Assembly (NCBI GenBank): GCA_051650965.1 | Contig: JBOFRL010000015.1 | Coordinates: 1 to 42,812, forward strand | Direction: 5' to 3' | Length of the DNA: 42,812 nt | Origin: Enterovibrio sp051650965 | GTDB taxonomy: Bacteria > Pseudomonadota > Gammaproteobacteria > Enterobacterales > Vibrionaceae | Part shown: in pieces, positions 42,675-42,812 of the stretch | How the letters are laid out: each line of letters starts with the position of its first letter | How positions within the stretch are numbered: position 1 is the first letter of the stretch | Made by a program: the position numbers and the translations under genes | The notes under the pieces: generated by a model | Databases searched by the model: none | What the model was told of the DNA's origin: nothing | The model's input: only the letters and a program-made list of their open reading frames with translations

Positions 42675-42812
42675 CTGTCTCTTGGTCACATTTCATAGTT
42701 CAAGAGACTTGGCCAGCAGATAACCGTCAAGGATGGTTTGCAATAAAAACCATCCTTCCCACAGTCGCTCCCACCCAACACGACCGTTACGTTTTGAGTC
42801 ATACCATCCCGC
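42675..42812 (-). mobile_element. IS4-family, IS50-like insertion sequence, one end only
   Basis: The outer 19 bases CTGTCTCTTGGTCACATTT (42675-42693) match the Tn5/IS50 inside end at 16 of 19 positions and the synthetic mosaic end at 15 of 19. The transposase C-terminus reads on the minus strand immediately inside. The element continues past the window edge. The nine bases outside it, TTCTTGCGA (42666-42674), would be the target duplication. It is inserted about 45 bases after the rpmE terminator. Confidence 0.88.
42693..42812 (-). CDS. IS4-family transposase, C-terminal 39 residues (runs off window)
   Basis: The minus strand reads without a stop from 42812 to a TGA at 42693-42695. The peptide contains WYDSKRNGRVGWERLWEGW and LQTILDGYLLAKSLEL, matching the C-terminal end of Tn5/IS50 transposase (DSKR-G, LWEGW, LQ-LDG-L-AK-L pattern). 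The stop codon overlaps the last base of the terminal repeat, as expected for IS50-type elements. The catalytic DDE residues lie outside the window, so activity cannot be judged. Confidence 0.88.
   Translation of the reverse strand, partial: AGWYDSKRNGRVGWERLWEGWFLLQTILDGYLLAKSLEL

Noticed and set aside
42731..42755. GGATGGTTT/AAACCATCC inverted repeat near the right edge
   Set aside because: It lies inside the transposase coding sequence and may be a by-product of the codons; not called as a separate element.

Overview
The window reads as an ordinary chromosomal segment of a gammaproteobacterium close to Vibrionales/Aeromonadales. Almost every housekeeping gene is recognisable against its E. 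coli or Vibrio counterpart: rep, oxyR, ppc, rho-trxA-rhlB-gppA, prlC, rlmJ, gor, glpX-zapB-rraA-menA-hslUV-ftsN-cytR-priA-rpmE. An AphA-type PadR regulator, a DUF3624 protein and a long UbiD point towards a Vibrio-like lineage. The genus cannot be fixed from the sequence alone.

Layout: 1-763 holds the 3' part of a 5S rRNA with its terminator, then a tRNA-His/tRNA-Pro pair with its own promoter and terminator. 876-5387 (minus) holds ubiK and an RND efflux permease with its adaptor. 5552-11726 holds rep, oxyR, a small CxxC membrane protein and ppc. 12164-14889 holds aphA and, convergent to it, a histidine kinase/response regulator operon. 15021-21201 is the accessory part: a 585-residue protein with a papain-like Gln/Cys/His pattern, a secreted SPOR-domain protein, a GH19 chitinase with two chitin-binding modules, and an unrecognised 133-residue protein. 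21238-24945 (minus) is trxA-rho-ubiD, divergent from rhlB-gppA. 27402-32528 holds prlC, rlmJ, gor and a DM13 protein. 32642-42582 is the conserved glpX to rpmE block. At the right edge an IS4-family, IS50-like insertion sequence begins at 42675 and runs out of the window.

Functional links: chitin degradation (GH19 enzyme), peroxide and thiol defence (oxyR, trxA, gor), quinone synthesis (ubiK, ubiD, menA), RNA turnover control (rho, rhlB, rraA), division (zapB, ftsN) and heat-shock proteolysis (hslVU). The hslVU operon has a well-formed sigma-32 promoter and a hairpin close to the predicted 5' end of the transcript.

The less ordinary items are the papain-like protein, the gppA gene that stops after the catalytic domain, the UbiD with an apparently repeated C-terminal block, the IS50-like end with a transposase C-terminus on the minus strand, and several intergenic palindromes. 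I did not see a CRISPR array, prophage, integron or clear multi-gene defence system.
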